A stretch of DNA of 64,000 bases from Cryptomeria japonica (lineage: Eukaryota > Streptophyta > Pinopsida > Cupressales > Cupressaceae), in contig NC_081406.1 of NCBI RefSeq assembly GCF_030272615.1, positions 115,907,783-115,971,782 of the forward strand, given 5' to 3'. Of this stretch, positions 20,647 through 34,054 are shown one piece after another. A program made the translations under genes and the position numbers. How positions within the stretch are numbered: position 1 is the stretch's first letter; the number at the start of each line of letters is the position of its first letter. Below the pieces are notes generated by a model. The model was not told where the DNA came from. It made no database searches and saw only the letters and a program-made list of their open reading frames with translations.

Positions 20647-20763
20647 AAAGTTATAAATATTTTTTAATCAACCTATTAATCATTAATTTAGTTATAATAT
20701 CACCACCTTTTGGCCCCTCATGATCGTCCACATACTTGTTACCTAACAAGAAAAATACCCAGG

Positions 20764-21378
20764 GTTGAGGGTTGAGGGTTGAGGGTTTGGCCGACCTTGT
20801 AGTCAAGGTTGATGAATTATATAAATAGGTGTTAGATTCATGTAATTTTGGTGTTGATGTGGTGTCTGCATTATCAAAGAGTGGTGTATATGTGCATAAG
20901 ATAATTTATCTTTCGGTATGAAGTATTGAGAAGAGATTATTGTAGGGCAAACAAATGTGCTTAACCAAAATTATCATCAAGCATTAGCAAATTCTATTTT
21001 TCAAGTTTATATAATTAAGATTGTAGTCCGATCATTATTGTCAGGTAGTGAACCTTCCCTAAGGGTTGGAGCCTTCTCATCCATCATATCTTGAGCAGTG
21101 AGCTCTAGGTAGTGTGCCTGAATGCATGTGCGTTCCCCACTGTAATATTTACACTTATTAATACAGAGTATCATCTTATTGTGAGTAGGTTCCCACCGTG
21201 GTTTTTCCCTTAACTGGGTTTTTCACATCAAAATATTGGTGTTATGTGTGTTGTTTTTATTGTCTTTGTCTTTATTCTTGCCACAGATGATTGAAATATG
21301 AGATTGTGCTTAATTTTCTTATTCTGGTGAAAACTGATTCACCCCCCTCTCATTTTTCCTTCATTGTTGTTGCCAACA
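20764..21378 (+). repeat. Cop1 5' LTR, right half
   Basis: Aligns with 25037-25639 in the Cop1 3' LTR: GGGTTGAGGGTTTGGCCGACC, the CTTCGG block, GAGCTCTAGG-AGTGTGCCTG, and the GTTTTTCCCTTAAC block. It ends in CCAACA. The left half is gone. No usable primer-binding site follows, since the adjoining internal sequence does not match the initiator-Met site. Confidence 0.8.
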
Positions 21379-21643
21379 TTTCTATTGTGGAATTTTTTTA
21401 AAATTTTTTTGTTTTGTCAAAATGATTGCCAAGATCAGCTTGATGGTTAACGTAATAGTGAATGTTATAGGTTTTTGTGAAGGTCTAAAGGTTTTCATTG
21501 ATTATTTGTGTTTGAAGGGTTTTTCTATTTGTTTTGCATATTATCTTATTTGAGTGTCATATGTGACGATCAATCAAGTAAGTCTAGTAGGTCTTTTGAA
21601 ATCTACACCTTATTAGGTTTGTTTTGTTGGTTTTGGATGTGTT

Positions 21644-24060
21644 ATGTTAAATTTGTTTGAAATGAAAGAAATAGATTTAGACTTTCTTTTAGTTCACCAT
21701 TACTTGATTATGTCTATGAATAGGTTCATAGTTATTTGTCTACCTAAGATTGTTAAGCCTGCTAATCCTCCACATACCCATTACTTGATCTACCTAAGAT
21801 TGTTAAGCCTGCTAATTTGGTATGTAAGGAATGTCAGTCGGGTAAGAAAACAAGAATTTCTTTCAAAAGAAAACAGTATACATCAGAAGGATTGCTAAAT
21901 CTTGTACATACTAACCTACGTGGACCTACAAATATTAGAAGTGTGCGGGGTGATAGATATTTTATGATGCTAATTGATGATTATTCAAGGATGATGTGGG
22001 TTGTCTTTTTGAAGGAGAAATCAAAAGCATTTGACAAATTCAAGATATTCAAAGCTAAGGTTGAGATCAAGTCTGAATTGAAGGTGAAGTGTTTGAGATC
22101 TGATAGAGGTGGAGAATTCTATTCCAGTGAGTTCAATTCATTATGTGAGAAGCATGGGATTAGAAGACAATTATGTTCTCCTAGAACCCCTCAACAAAAT
22201 GTAGTCATTGAGAGAAAGAACATAAAAATTTTGGATGCTACAAGGACTATGTTGATTGAAGGAAATGTTCTGAAGATTTATTGGGGAGAAGCTATTAGTA
22301 CTATTGTTTACACATTCAACAGAGTTCACATCAAAGAAGATACCAGTAAGACCCCTTATGAGATTTGGTTTGGTCATGTTCCTATTGTGAGATATTTTAG
22401 AGTATTTGGTAGCAAATTTTATATCAAAAGAGATGAGGACATAAGAAAGTTTGATGCTAGAGGTGATGAAGGTATTTTCTTGGTATATTCAACAAAGAGC
22501 AAGGCCTAGTGGTACTAGAATAAGAGATTGAGAAAGACTATAGAGAGTGCAAATGTAAAGGTGGATGAGAACCTTGGAAAAGAGATCAAATCATGTGGTT
22601 ATGATGATGGTAAACATATTCTTTTAACACCTATTCAGCCTGAAGAGCTTAAGAAGAATGATCCAATAGAAATTGTGAATCCAGATGTTGCTCGTCAAGG
22701 AGTGCAGGAACCTAAAAACCAGAACAATCAAAAGACACCGAGGTATGTAAGATTGAATTATTCTAAAAATTAGATTATTAGTGATAAGAATAAAGGTGTG
22801 ATGACTATAAAAAGGTTAGTTGTTGAAGAAGTATATTTGATTTCCAAAGTTGAACCTAAAGATGTTGTTGAAGCCTATAAAGATGAGAGTTGGATGAGAG
22901 CTATGGAAGAAGAACTAGATCAGATTGAAAAGAATAACACTTGGGAACTTGAGCCTAAACCTAAGGATAAAAATGTTATTGGTACTAAATGGGTATTCAT
23001 AAAAAAATTGAATGAAGTCAATGAAGTTGTCAGAAATAAAGCTAGACTAGTTTTCAAAGGATACTAAAAACGAGAAGGGATTGATTATGAGGAGACTTTT
23101 GCTCTGGTTGTCAGACTTGAAGCTGTTAAGCTATTGCTTTCTTATGTTGCTTATAAATATTTCAAAGTATATTAGATGTATGTGAAATCTTCCTTTTTGA
23201 ATGGTGAACTTGAGGAAGAAGTATATATTAAACAACCTAATGGATTGTCATTGTTGGATGATGGAGACATGGTATGTAAGTTGAAGAAAGCTCTTTATGG
23301 ATTGAAACAAGCCCCTAGAGCTTGATATAATTGTTGAAATTGGGATTTAATAAAGGTACTGCTGACAACAATCTATAATTTAAGGTAGAAAATGATAACA
23401 TCCTGATTGTCGAAGTCTTCGTTGATGATATAATCTTTCGCGGTGACGATAAATTGAGCATGAAGTTTGTCGGTGATAAGAAAAAATAATTTGAGATGTC
23501 TATGATTGGTGAGATGAAATTATTCTTAGATTTGCAAATTGCATAGACTGGAAAAGGTATATTCATATCTAAAACTAAGTATGTGAAGGAATTGCTGAAG
23601 AAGTTTGGATTAGATGACTCCAAACTGGTTGGAACTCCCATTTTGACTGGTTGTAAATTGTCCAAGAATGATGAATCTCCTAAAGCTAATTAGAGTTTGT
23701 AAAGATCTATTATTGGTGGATTGTTGTAGCTTACTTAGACTAGGTTGAACATTATGCATGTTGTGTGCATGGCTGCTAGATATCAAGTTGATCCTAAAGA
23801 GAATCATATCACTGTTGTGAAGAGGATATTCAGATACCTAAAGGGAGTTATAGACTATGGATTATAGTATCCTAGGAATGATGATTTCATGCTTCGTGCC
23901 TATACTGATGTTGATTGGGATGGTGATGTTAATTAAATATCATTAATTGTGAGAGCAAGTCAGTGAAGAGAAGGTGAAGCTGGAGTATGTATCTACAAAG
24001 GAACAAATTCCTGATATTTTCACTAAACCTTTTCCTGTAGATACATTTTTCTACCCAAGA
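21644..24060 (+). pseudogene. pol: Cop1 pol (integrase, RT, RNase H), heavily mutated
   Basis: Integrase core at 21817-22509: CKECQSGK, LVHTNLRGP (first catalytic Asp is Asn), RSDRGGEF (second Asp kept) and PRTPQQNVVIERKN (Glu kept). RT at 22798-23325: [33 protein letters not shown] and [11 protein letters not shown]. Beyond 23325 stops and frameshifts are dense, although a VFVDDII-like box can be traced near 23420. RNase H is partly deleted: text jumps from an YTDVDWDGDV-like block to the KLEYVSTKEQIPDIFTKPFP tail. A 51-bp tandem duplication occurs at 21739-21817. Confidence 0.87.
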
Positions 24061-24379
24061 GACAAGCTAGGGGTATCCACCCCTCCTAATGAGAACTAGA
24101 CGCATTGAGTTGTATCAATCCGGTGGATTTCAGAGCTTTATCTTTTTATCCGAATTGGTGAGTTCGTGTTACTCCTCTGCTGGAGTAGTCTGTGTTTTGG
24201 GGAGAGAGATTCATTTTTCTATTTGGTTTTCTATTTTGATAAATTTGGCATTGTTGTCAAAGGGGAAAGAGATCATGTGAAAATATTCTTTCTAAGTCTT
24301 GATCTTAGGGGGAGTTTTCTAGAGATATCTTCTTTTCTTTGCATTGATTATTTTTCACATTCATATATTGTCATCAATG

Positions 24380-24393
24380 CCAAAGGGGGACAT
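24380..24393 (+). other. Cop1 polypurine tract
   Basis: CCAAAGGGGGACAT immediately precedes the TGTAGG start of the 3' LTR. Confidence 0.65.
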
Positions 24394-25639
24394 TGTAGGA
24401 TATTGTCACACATTGTTGTTGCTAGGATATTTTGTTGTCATTGATGTCAACATATTCTTGTGTATTGTTCTGGTGATTGTTGATTGGGAGGATCTTATGA
24501 TCCAATTTGTAATGTTGTTTTGTTGATCACTGTTTTGTAGAGTTTGGTATATCCTCCAATATACTTCAATGTGATCAGATCTAGTCCTGAGTTTCTGGGA
24601 TATCTCTTATGATGGTCTTGTGTATCTTTGTTTCATATGGATCATGATTTGGTACTCTGCAAATTATCTTTCTTTGTGATAGTTGCTGATTGGTTGTGTT
24701 CTTGAGCTTTCAGATGTTGACCGATGAAGATTTGATAAGTGGTGTTGGTGTAGCTATTCCTAATGATTCTAACATACTTGTTGGCATTTCCTACTAGTGT
24801 CCTATTTGTTTTGGCGATCTGCATTGATTGTTGTGCGGTTTTTTGGTGTTTTCTATCAAACGGTGATGATTTCCGTGTTATGCGGTATTTATGGTGGCGT
24901 AGCGTGTTGTGATTGATCTTGGCAAGATTTTTTATGGAGTTGTGCATTTGGGAATTTTATTTAGGATCATGCTATGCTATGTAAATCATTATATTGGTCT
25001 AGTGGTCGATCTTTGTATCGTGTGATGTAATTTTTTAATTGAGGGTTGAGGGTTTAGCCGACCTTGTTGTCAAGGTTGATGAATTGTATATATAGGTGAT
25101 ATATTCATGTAGTTTGTGTCTCAATGTTGTGTATGCATTATCAGAGAGATGTTTGTGTGCGAACAAGTGATTTATCCTTCGGTGTTGAGTTTGTGGTGAG
25201 ATTGGTGTTGTAGGGCAGACATTTATGCTTAACTGGAATTATAATCAAGCATTTGGAGATGTTATTCTTTCAATTAATTTCTTTTGGGTCGTAGTCTAAA
25301 TTTTATTGTAAGTTAGTGAGACTTTCTTGAGGGTTGTAGCCTTCAGGGAAAATATTATTTGATCAGTGAGCTCTAGGCAGTGTGCCTGAATGCATGTGCA
25401 TTCCCCATTGTAATATTTTCATATACTACTACAGAGTATCATCTTACTATGGGTAGGTTCTCACCATGGTTTTTCCCTTAACCGTGTTTTCCACATCAAC
25501 AAATCTCTATTGTGTATTGTTCTTATCTATCTTATTAATGGAGTTTATCAAATCTGTATTTTGTGGGCAAGTTTGTTATTCTAGTGAATACTGATTCACT
25601 CCCCCTCCTCTCAGTCTTCCCTCTTGGTTGCTTGTAACA
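24394..25639 (+). repeat. Cop1 3' LTR
   Basis: 1246 bp, TG...CA (TGTAGGATATTG to TTGTAACA). A TATA-like GTATATATAGG lies near 25086. The right half matches the truncated 5' LTR, with considerable divergence, so the insertion is old. Confidence 0.85.
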
Positions 25640-28600
25640 CTATAGTCAATTGCAAACACAAAATTCTTGTGAAAACCCTCTAGTTTTTCTATGCAACTTT
25701 AGATGTTTCAATGCCCAATAGTACCATTGATAGAAGAATATGAAACTGAAAAAAAATTGATGGTAATATTGTAGTGTTTTCTAAGCTTCCACAATCCATT
25801 GCAAATACAAATAATTCTTGTAAAAAAGATCTAATTTCGACCAATATTTCAATTTGATGCATGTTGCACAACATATATTTGTGAGAGATTTATTAGTTCT
25901 TTCCATAGGAACTATAGCGAAGGCTCAAATAATTAAATGGTGATTAAACTGTTCTTAGACAACAAATCACAGTTTAATATTATTTCAAGATTTTTCTATT
26001 TTGCAATATTTATACAGATAAAATCGATGGACAGTTAAAAATTCAATGCTAAAATTAATTTTGGTAGACATCTATTCGATAATAGAGAGGCATTATGATT
26101 TCCAATATAAGAGAACACATGACTTCCAATGTGAGGACTAACAAAACAAAGGTAGTCATTTCAGTTGCTTTCGCATATACCAAGATGATAGGGCCTGCAA
26201 AACTTTGGATCCCCAAGATGACAAGACACAGGGGATGGATGATTGTGGTGAACAATTAGCTCTTAAGGTTTTAATTCTTTTGCATGTTGATAAAAGATGG
26301 AGGATGCTGGTAAACTGCAGTGCATAGGTTGAGTGACATAGAGATAAAAACAAAAAGCCAGGTTAAAAAATTACATTTGCAAAGTTTTTTGTTGTTACCA
26401 GAGAGCAAAACAAGTGTATCTACTTGATGATTCCTTTATGGCCTAATCTTCTTGGTGTTTTCTTGTACCCTAATCTACTAATTTCACTTGGACTTTGATG
26501 GAGCAGTTCACATAACTAGAGCCTTTATTTGCGTTAGAGTCTATCAAAAATGGTAAGCACTTTTTTCTTTTCATCTTCTAAGCTTTGCGATAGAATTACA
26601 TTGTAAAAAGATTCAACAAACAATAATTTTTTGAACTTCATTTTCTCAAAATAGCTAAAGAACCAAAAAATGAAAGAAACTGCAAGGCTTTAGTATCTAG
26701 GAATTCATTCTTTAGGATGTTCAGGTTTCAGAGTTTGGGGTTTAATAAGATTATGGCACTACTACAACAAAGTTTTTGTATGTCAACATTGGAAATGTGA
26801 TAGTAACACAAGTTGAAACAGTCATGTAGATGGAGTAGCTTGAAGTTCCCTTTCAATAGGATGAAGATGGGTTGCTCAAAATACCAAATATAGAGTGCAG
26901 AGTGCTGAATTTTGAGTTAACATTTCTTCTGATAAATTCTGCAGTTTGAAAACAAAGAATAACAAATGTTCATTTAAAATATTTATTTATAATTTTGACC
27001 ATGCCAAGACAAGGGTATTGACCTGGTACTACTGTTGATTTTTTGATTATGTATACATGTTCATTGGTCTATTGCCAGGAGAAATTTTATTATTTTTTAT
27101 GAGGAAAAATAATTAGTTACCCAGTTACCTTATTATGTAATAAAAAATAAAAAAGATAAAGATTAATAGAAAATGCTTTCTTAAAATCTAGAAATCTAAT
27201 GTTAGTCTTGGTTCTTGATGTTTCTATTAATCTTTATCTTTGTATTTGTTAATGAACTATGCATAATTACAACGGTTTGATTACACTTTTGATTTTAAGC
27301 AGACATTTTCTATTACATTTTAACTAGTTAAGTCAAGGACTGAATGTATCTCAAATTATCAACAAAAGATTACTCGATATCTCTATTGGATTACAACAAA
27401 GTTTCTTAATATATTTTTTCTTTTAAAAGGAATTATATTTTTAAATTTAAGATATTGTAGAAATTATTTATCTACACTATGATTGGTTTAAAAAAATTGG
27501 TGTTATAAGAGCAAATTTTTAGGAATGATAGATTTTTTAGGTTTTTTTGGTATTTCATTGTACTTTGAAAAAATAAATGTCTGTTTTAAATAGTTTTTTT
27601 TATTTATTATTTATAATATTGTAAATAAAATATTATTTCTAAATAGATATATAAATATTAATAATTCTTTTTTTATCTCAAAATAGAGATAGTAAAATTA
27701 GTTATAGGGATTTGATTAGTTTAAATTAAATTAAATGAAAATTTAAGTACTAATATTTCTATTAAAAAAAACCTAATTATTTGATGGAGGATCCCCAGTT
27801 CTCAGCAATCTTGCATCAACGAAAAACATTTATTTTCAGTTTGATTCCTATTTTGCAGTTTTAGCATTTCTTTTTGTATTTTCTTCCATTTGCTCACCGG
27901 ATCTTGTGGAGATGGATTTTCCTTATGGACATGATCATCTTCTTTTCCCCAAATTCATGGGACATTTGGACATCTTTCCAACAAGTTATCAATTCTGAAT
28001 TCTAAGACAGTTTTTTGGCTCAGAACACCTGAACTGCTTGGACCTATTCACTATTGGTGAATCTTGCAGATCCTTTCCTTAGCTTGCAGAGCCCCAATTC
28101 GTTGTTTCCAACATTCTTTGGTGTGTGGCCGACCTTTCCCCCAATCCGCACTTCTTCCTTTGGATGTTTTGAAGGATTTTTATTGGTGGAGGCCGACCTA
28201 GTGGTTTTACACATTTCATCAAGTTCATCGTTGTTTGATTCTTCTTGCGCCAACTAGATCCCTCTAGACTATATAAATCAAAGCAATTTAGCTTGTAGAA
28301 GTAAGTTTTTAGGACCGAAAAGATCTATCTTGAGGTTAAGAGGTCCGGTATTGATTGAGACTGTAATTGAACATTTTTGTACCAGGCTAGTGAGCTGAAT
28401 CTTGTTACAGCCCATATGTTGTCAGTAGATTGTAAACAGTTTTGATGATATAGTCAATCAGTTATGTGTTATCTCTATCATCTTGTCTATCTTTTTTTGT
28501 GTTTACTCTTACTACACAGTTCAGATAGATCTCATTGAGGTCCCTCCTAATTGTGACTGCACCATTATTATATGTGTACTCTATAATTGTATTTTATATA

Positions 28601-29051
28601 TCTCTTTAAAATCATTCTATTTGTTAATACTTTTTAAATATCCTAAAAAAATTAATCCTTTTTTTTGGTTGGTAATTATATGTATTTTATTAAAATTCAA
28701 AACAAAGTACATAAGTTGTAGTATCACCTATCCCACATCACAAAGAAACTTTGTCAAAATTTTCTCCAAAACAATGTCCATAGTCTGGCAAAACATCAAC
28801 CAAAATCCTAACCCCACCTACATGTATTCTTCCCTATACATCCATTTATACAATTTAATAGCTTAAAACATATAACAGTCCATCCAGTAACTACATAAAA
28901 TAACTTCAAACAAAAAATAATGTTTTTCTTTTCATTTATTCCTCACTACTTGCAAAGGCCCATTAAACCACTATTTTTTCATCTCAAAGCTTACTTTTGG
29001 TTCTTCCTTCGACTATGCTTCCTCTTTCCTTTAACTCGCTCTTATTTCTTT
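25640..29051. other. 3.4-kb stretch without a recognisable gene
   Basis: AT-rich with no credible ORF. At 28020-28500 an LTR-like segment has a TATA-like GACTATATAAATC near 28270, but no partner copy is in the window. Around 28640-28710 the minus strand shows an AATAAA and an A-rich end that could be a LINE 3' tail. Neither is firm. Confidence 0.4.
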
Positions 29052-30187
29052 TGTAGCATCCTAAAATTGCACCCTTGTACAATTTTGACCACATTGGGTT
29101 CCTACCTTAGCATTTTGCACCCCTAGGGCTAATTGGGACCTAAATCTACTCATATTTATTAAGAGTGACATTACTTTTTACCGTTTGCATAAGCTAGGCA
29201 CCTTGTCCTAGCCCCAAACTGGGGTAGGACTAGAGTGCCATGCTCTGGTCCTCCCTATTTTGGGCCCCTTTCAAACCCTTTTCCCTATTTCAAATTTGAG
29301 CAGGATTTCCAGCTCCGTGTCGGCTCATGTCAGGAAATTAGTAATTTTTTTGATGGGAAACTATAAAAGGAGGGTTTTCTCCTCTCATTTGAACATGACA
29401 TCAATATGACAATCATTATACACACATGAGATCAAGCATTCAAACAATTGAGCAAGTAATAAATCTTCCTTCAAGCCTTAGAGTAGAAATAAAGTCAAGT
29501 TTCAAGCATTGGAGTGGAGATTTACATCATATTTTATCAATGACTTCGTGAAATCCTAATTCCTTGTGGAGACAAACAAACTTCACAAAGAGATATCATT
29601 TTATTTTTATTCATTACTCAACATCTCCCTCAAAAGGAGAATCTTCATTTATAAAATTTTTTATCTCTATTTCATGGTTAATTCCAAAACCAAGGTTTGA
29701 CTTTGGAAAACCACTATTCCCAACATATTTCCATTTCTTTCTATGTGCATAAAATAGGTACAGAGTCGTGATCTTCTGAATAAGCATTATTTGCAGAAAT
29801 GAATCAACCCCCTTTGGTGTGCAAAAAGTTAGGAGGACTAGAGTGCTTGGTGCTTTGGTCCTGACATTTATGGAGCTTTCTCAAAGATTTAGTCTGAATC
29901 TACATATACTGCTCAAATCCAAGTGCATGCCTTAATTTGAGGACTGTAGCTCACTACTTTTGTATTTTTGCCTCCATTTTCAACTTTTTTCTCTAATTTT
30001 AAATTTTCAACTCACAAAAGAGGGTAATTCAATTCACGACCCCTGAATCCAATGAACATTTTAGTCCTTAATATCAATGTTAGTTTATGACTAAATCTTT
30101 TGGATTCACCCCTCTTTTGAATGTAAATGGCAAAATAGCGGTTTTCATGCATCTAATCGTTGAAACCCTAATTTTTCACCCTTTACA
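29052..30187 (+). repeat. Gyp2 5' LTR
   Basis: 1136 bp, TGTAGCATCC to CTTTACA. TATA box CTATAAAAGG at 29361-29370. A primer-binding-site-like TGGTGAGACTGACTCC follows at 30191. A diverged partial copy lies at 19960-20646. Confidence 0.8.
29361..29370 (+). promoter_or_regulatory. TATA box of the Gyp2 LTR
   Basis: CTATAAAAGG, about 310 bp into the LTR, a normal place for U3/R. Confidence 0.65.
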
Positions 30188-30880
30188 TTTTGGTGAGACT
30201 GACTCCTTACACCCTTATTTTTGATTTATGTTCTTAGATCTAAGTGTTTATAGAATTCAAAATTCAAATTTTCATTTACAAGTTTTATATCCTTACAAAT
30301 TTTTAAAATTTAGAGGTTAATTTCACCAAAACCCTGATTTTTAAATTTAAATTTGATCTTGTGAATTTCTCACTTTGCATTAATTATTTCATATCCAAAT
30401 GTTTTTCATTTCAAAATTTAAATTTTCACCTACAAATCAAATTTCAAATTTTAATTTTAAAATTAAGTGGTTAATTTCAAAAACCCTATTTAAAAAAAAA
30501 ATTTAAAATTGGGCTTATGGGTTGTTTAAATTTTGAATTTATCACTTTAGAGCTAATCCAAAATGAAATCTTAGATCTATTTTTAAATTTAAATTAAGAT
30601 TTTATTTTCATAAAGCCCTAATGTTTTTAAATTTAAATTTCTTTGTGGGTTGCATAATTCTTTACCTTTTGAAAATCATAAATCAATTGAAGATTCATTT
30701 TTACGAAAAAATTGCATTGTTTAATTCTCAAATTTCAAATTTCAAACTACAAAACTGTAAATTTCAAATTTCCAATTTCCCTTGCTTAGTGCATGATTTT
30801 TACTAATATTATTCCAACCTATAATATCCTCATGAGAAGAATTTGTAGAATTAAGGCTTCCCAAGGTTTAATTACCGAAA

Positions 30881-32394
30881 AGATGGATCCTAATTTGGAT
30901 AATTTATTTCGTGGGGATGTTGGTGGTTCTTCCAATGCTACAAATGACATGATTTGTCCTTATTCTTTTCTTAATACTCATGATGTGGATGAATCACTAA
31001 CTAGGGTGTTTATTGACCAATTGGCAAAGATTGACAATCAATTTAAAAATCTTCAATAATGGATAAGTCAAGAATACCCGGAAAGTGAGGCTCTACCTTG
31101 ATTAAAGGATTAAAAAGAATGGTTCAAAGTGATAAACTTGGTATTGATGTGTTGCATGATATTTCTCATATTATTGATACTAATATTATGCCTATGAAGA
31201 GTTGTGCTTAAGTCCTTGGTTATACACAACCTCCTAGTCAGTTAATCATTTTGTTCTTTTGATTGCTACTATGGCTAGTGTTCCCACCTTTACATCTAAC
31301 ATCATGAATACCTCTACACAAAGTATCATACCTACCCATGTTAGCCAAGGGGGCAACTGCTCTAATTATAATTCCTTCACACCTCCTCCTATGAGTCTTC
31401 CATTTGTTTCCCAATCATCTCCCATACCTACCTATCACAGTGTCCCACCTTATTCTCAAGCTCCTCCATTGAACAATGTTACCCCTCCTTCTCAATGCAA
31501 CATGTCATTTCAATCCTTACACAAAAGCTACCATAAATAATCTATCTCAAATAGTGTCTTCCTTACAACAATAAATAGCTTGCATGAATAAATCTAAGTA
31601 TAATGTGCCCACATTTGATGTAGCGAGCCCATTATCCAATGACATTGTCTGAGTTGTCCCTCCTAAACATGTTGAAGTCTCTCAATTGGATCTTTATAAT
31701 GGAAAATGGGATCCTTTGACTGATGTTAAAACATTTTAAACTTTGTGTACTAAATTTTCTCATGACCAAAGATTGTTGGCTAAATTGTTTTCTAGAACAC
31801 TAAGGGATAAAGATTTGCAATGATATTGTTATTTGCCTCCTTATTCTATTACTTCTTTTCAACAATTGGATAATGTTTTTATTCAACAATTTCACAATAA
31901 TATTGGTCCTAAGATTACTTTGACTAATTTGATGCATTACAAGCAAGGTGTTAAAGAAAAAGTGACAGATTTTATTGGTAGATATAAACATCTGTATTCT
32001 CAAAAAAATTCCTATGCTTGATCAAGATATTCAAAGAATTTTCTTTTCTAATTTGCAAAAAGATATTAGGGATAAACTTCTCTTTTATGAATTTACTTCA
32101 TTTATGCAGTTGTGCACAATACTTCACAATTACCACCTTAATATGAGTCAATTGGAACAATCATCTTCAATGGCTCCAAATGATAAAAGTGAAAGTGCTC
32201 AATAGCCTTTTGCAAAGCTCAAACCAAATAAGGGACTCAACAAGTTCAATGACAACAAAAAAATTCAAGTAGCAGCTACAACAATAGGTGTGCCTCCTTT
32301 GTCCAAATACTTTAGAAAATAATTCACTCCTCCCAATGCATCTTTTCATCTAGATATTGAGAACAAAGAAGGCAAAGATATTATGATGCAAGTA
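30881..32394 (+). pseudogene. gag: Gyp2 gag remnant
   Basis: A leader of about 690 bp follows the LTR, then a broken Gag. The N-terminal part (from MDPNLDNLFRG, 30881) precedes a Pro/Ser/Gln-rich segment (31259-31540). A retrotransposon-gag capsid core lies at 31670-32100: YNGKWDPLTDV, LAKLFSRTLRD, LDNVFIQQFHNN and VKEKVTDFIGRYKHLY. Several stops and a frameshift near 31995 destroy it. No protease or polymerase follows; AT-rich DNA and a Tat leader fragment come next, so the element is truncated or recombined. Confidence 0.78.
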
Positions 32395-32564
32395 TGTATT
32401 TTTATTTAATTTGTATTTAATTTTATATGTATTACATACTGAAAATTGTGTTAATTTGATACTATTAGTTAAATATTTAATATGCTATTTTTTTATGAAA
32501 ATTAATTCTAAATAATATTAATTTAATTTAGATTTTGAAACCAAGTGTCTTTATAGTTTTAGAA

Positions 32565-33195
32565 AATACTTCAATTGGTGCTCTAAAATTAACAAACTTG
32601 TCTTTTGTGTCTTGATCAATAGGCTCTTTTTGTTTTATCCTTATTAAGGGGTTTGCCTCCCGAGTAGCCCTTAAGTCTCGGTGAGAGGGACCGATCCAAA
32701 ATGGTAACAAGCTAAAGCCAAGATCTTCCAAATGACTATAAATAAAAGTGATTGCAATGAAAGTTGCAAGAAACGGGTGCTCAAATGGCATAGCGACCTT
32801 AACTCGTTGGATCTATGCCCACTTGAAAGGATTCCCTTACTAGTGCTTTTTTTGTGTTAGAATCCCAAAACCTTCTAGTTATTGGGGCAGGAGGTCGGAC
32901 CTTTGGAGCGGCTTACACACATACAGTTCTATGTACAGATACAAAGTTCACCATGGGGAGTTTTCGTAGGGACTGGTGCTTGGCTTCCCCAGAGAAGTGA
33001 GTATCGTGGAGGGGAGACAATGGGGTCAAGCACCTAAGTATCGTCTTTGAATTACATAGCTCAGGGTAACCCCCCAAGTGAGTTCAACAACTATTCTCCT
33101 AGCCAGCCCTAGGATTTGTGCTTGCATGATCGAAACAATCAAACACTTTCAAACAAACATTGTGTCTACTTTGTTTTCAACTGTATACAAAAATA
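32565..33195 (+). repeat. Second copy of the Tat leader module
   Basis: Aligns with Gyp1 822-1560 over nearly its whole length, including AGGAGGTCGGACCT, ATACAAAGTTCACCATGGGG, the GTCAAGCACCTAAGTATC block and the CAACAACTATT block. It is not next to a Tat LTR or gag, so it is a recombined fragment. Confidence 0.78.
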
Positions 33196-33990
33196 TTTCA
33201 CACTATACATGAGTCCCCTTAAAACCTATATTTTGTGATACTAGGACCTATTATGCTATATTAGGACCTATTATATGCGATAATACCTGTCTTAAATATG
33301 TCATAATAGAACCTTTTATGACATAATAGCTCTTATTATGACTTAATATGACCATGTATGCAAAAACATTTCACATTATATACTTGAGTCCCCTTAAGAC
33401 CTATATTATGTGATATTAGTGCCCTATTATCACATAATTTAGGTCCTAATATCACATTTAATAGGTCCTAATATTGGCATAATATAGGTCTTAAGGGGAC
33501 TCAAGTATAATGTGAAATTTTTTTGCATACATGGTAATATTAAGTCATAATAAGACCTATTATGTCATAAAAGGTACTAACTTGTGTCATATTTAAGACC
33601 TATAATCACATAATAGGTCCTAATATGATATAATATAGGTCTTAAGGGGTGTGAAGTATAATGTGGAATTTTTTTGCATACATGGTCATATTAAGTCATA
33701 ATAAGACCTATTATGTGATATTAGGACATATTATGTGATTATAGGTCTTAAATATGACATAATAGGTCCTATTATGTCATAATAGGTTCTATTATATAAC
33801 TTAATATGACCACATATGAAAAAAAAGTTCACATTATATTCAAGAGGTCCCTTAAGACCTATATTATGTATATATTAGGATCTATTACATGTGATATTAT
33901 GACCTATTATACAATAATAGGTCTTAAATATGACATAATAGTCCACAGGTATTATGACATAATATTTCTAGGTCTTATTATGACTTGGAA
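33186..33990. repeat. Array of direct and inverted 63-bp units
   Basis: Forward units near 33186, 33358 and 33812 read TATGCAAAA..TTCACATTATA..GAGTCCCCTTAAGACCTATATTATGTGATA in outline. Inverted units lie near 33470-33534 and 33621-33686. Between them are many short GACCTATTATGTCATAATAG-type palindromes. The first forward unit overlaps the end of the Tat leader fragment, which suggests the array grew from it. Confidence 0.75.
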
Positions 33991-34054
33991 ATTTGGTTTC
34001 AAATTATACTTGGAATTTCATTGCATTAAAAATATTCTCTGTCATCTTAATTTA

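Larger units (their letters stand above)
20764..25639 (+). mobile_element. Cop1: decayed Ty1/copia LTR retrotransposon
   Basis: Truncated 5' LTR, gag absent or unrecognisable, integrase-RT-RNase H remnants on +, polypurine tract and complete 3' LTR. It is the most degraded of the copia elements here. Confidence 0.88.

Noticed and set aside
20764-20795. Telomere-like GGGTTGA repeats
   Set aside because: Three copies only, not the plant TTTAGGG unit, and part of the Cop1 LTR.
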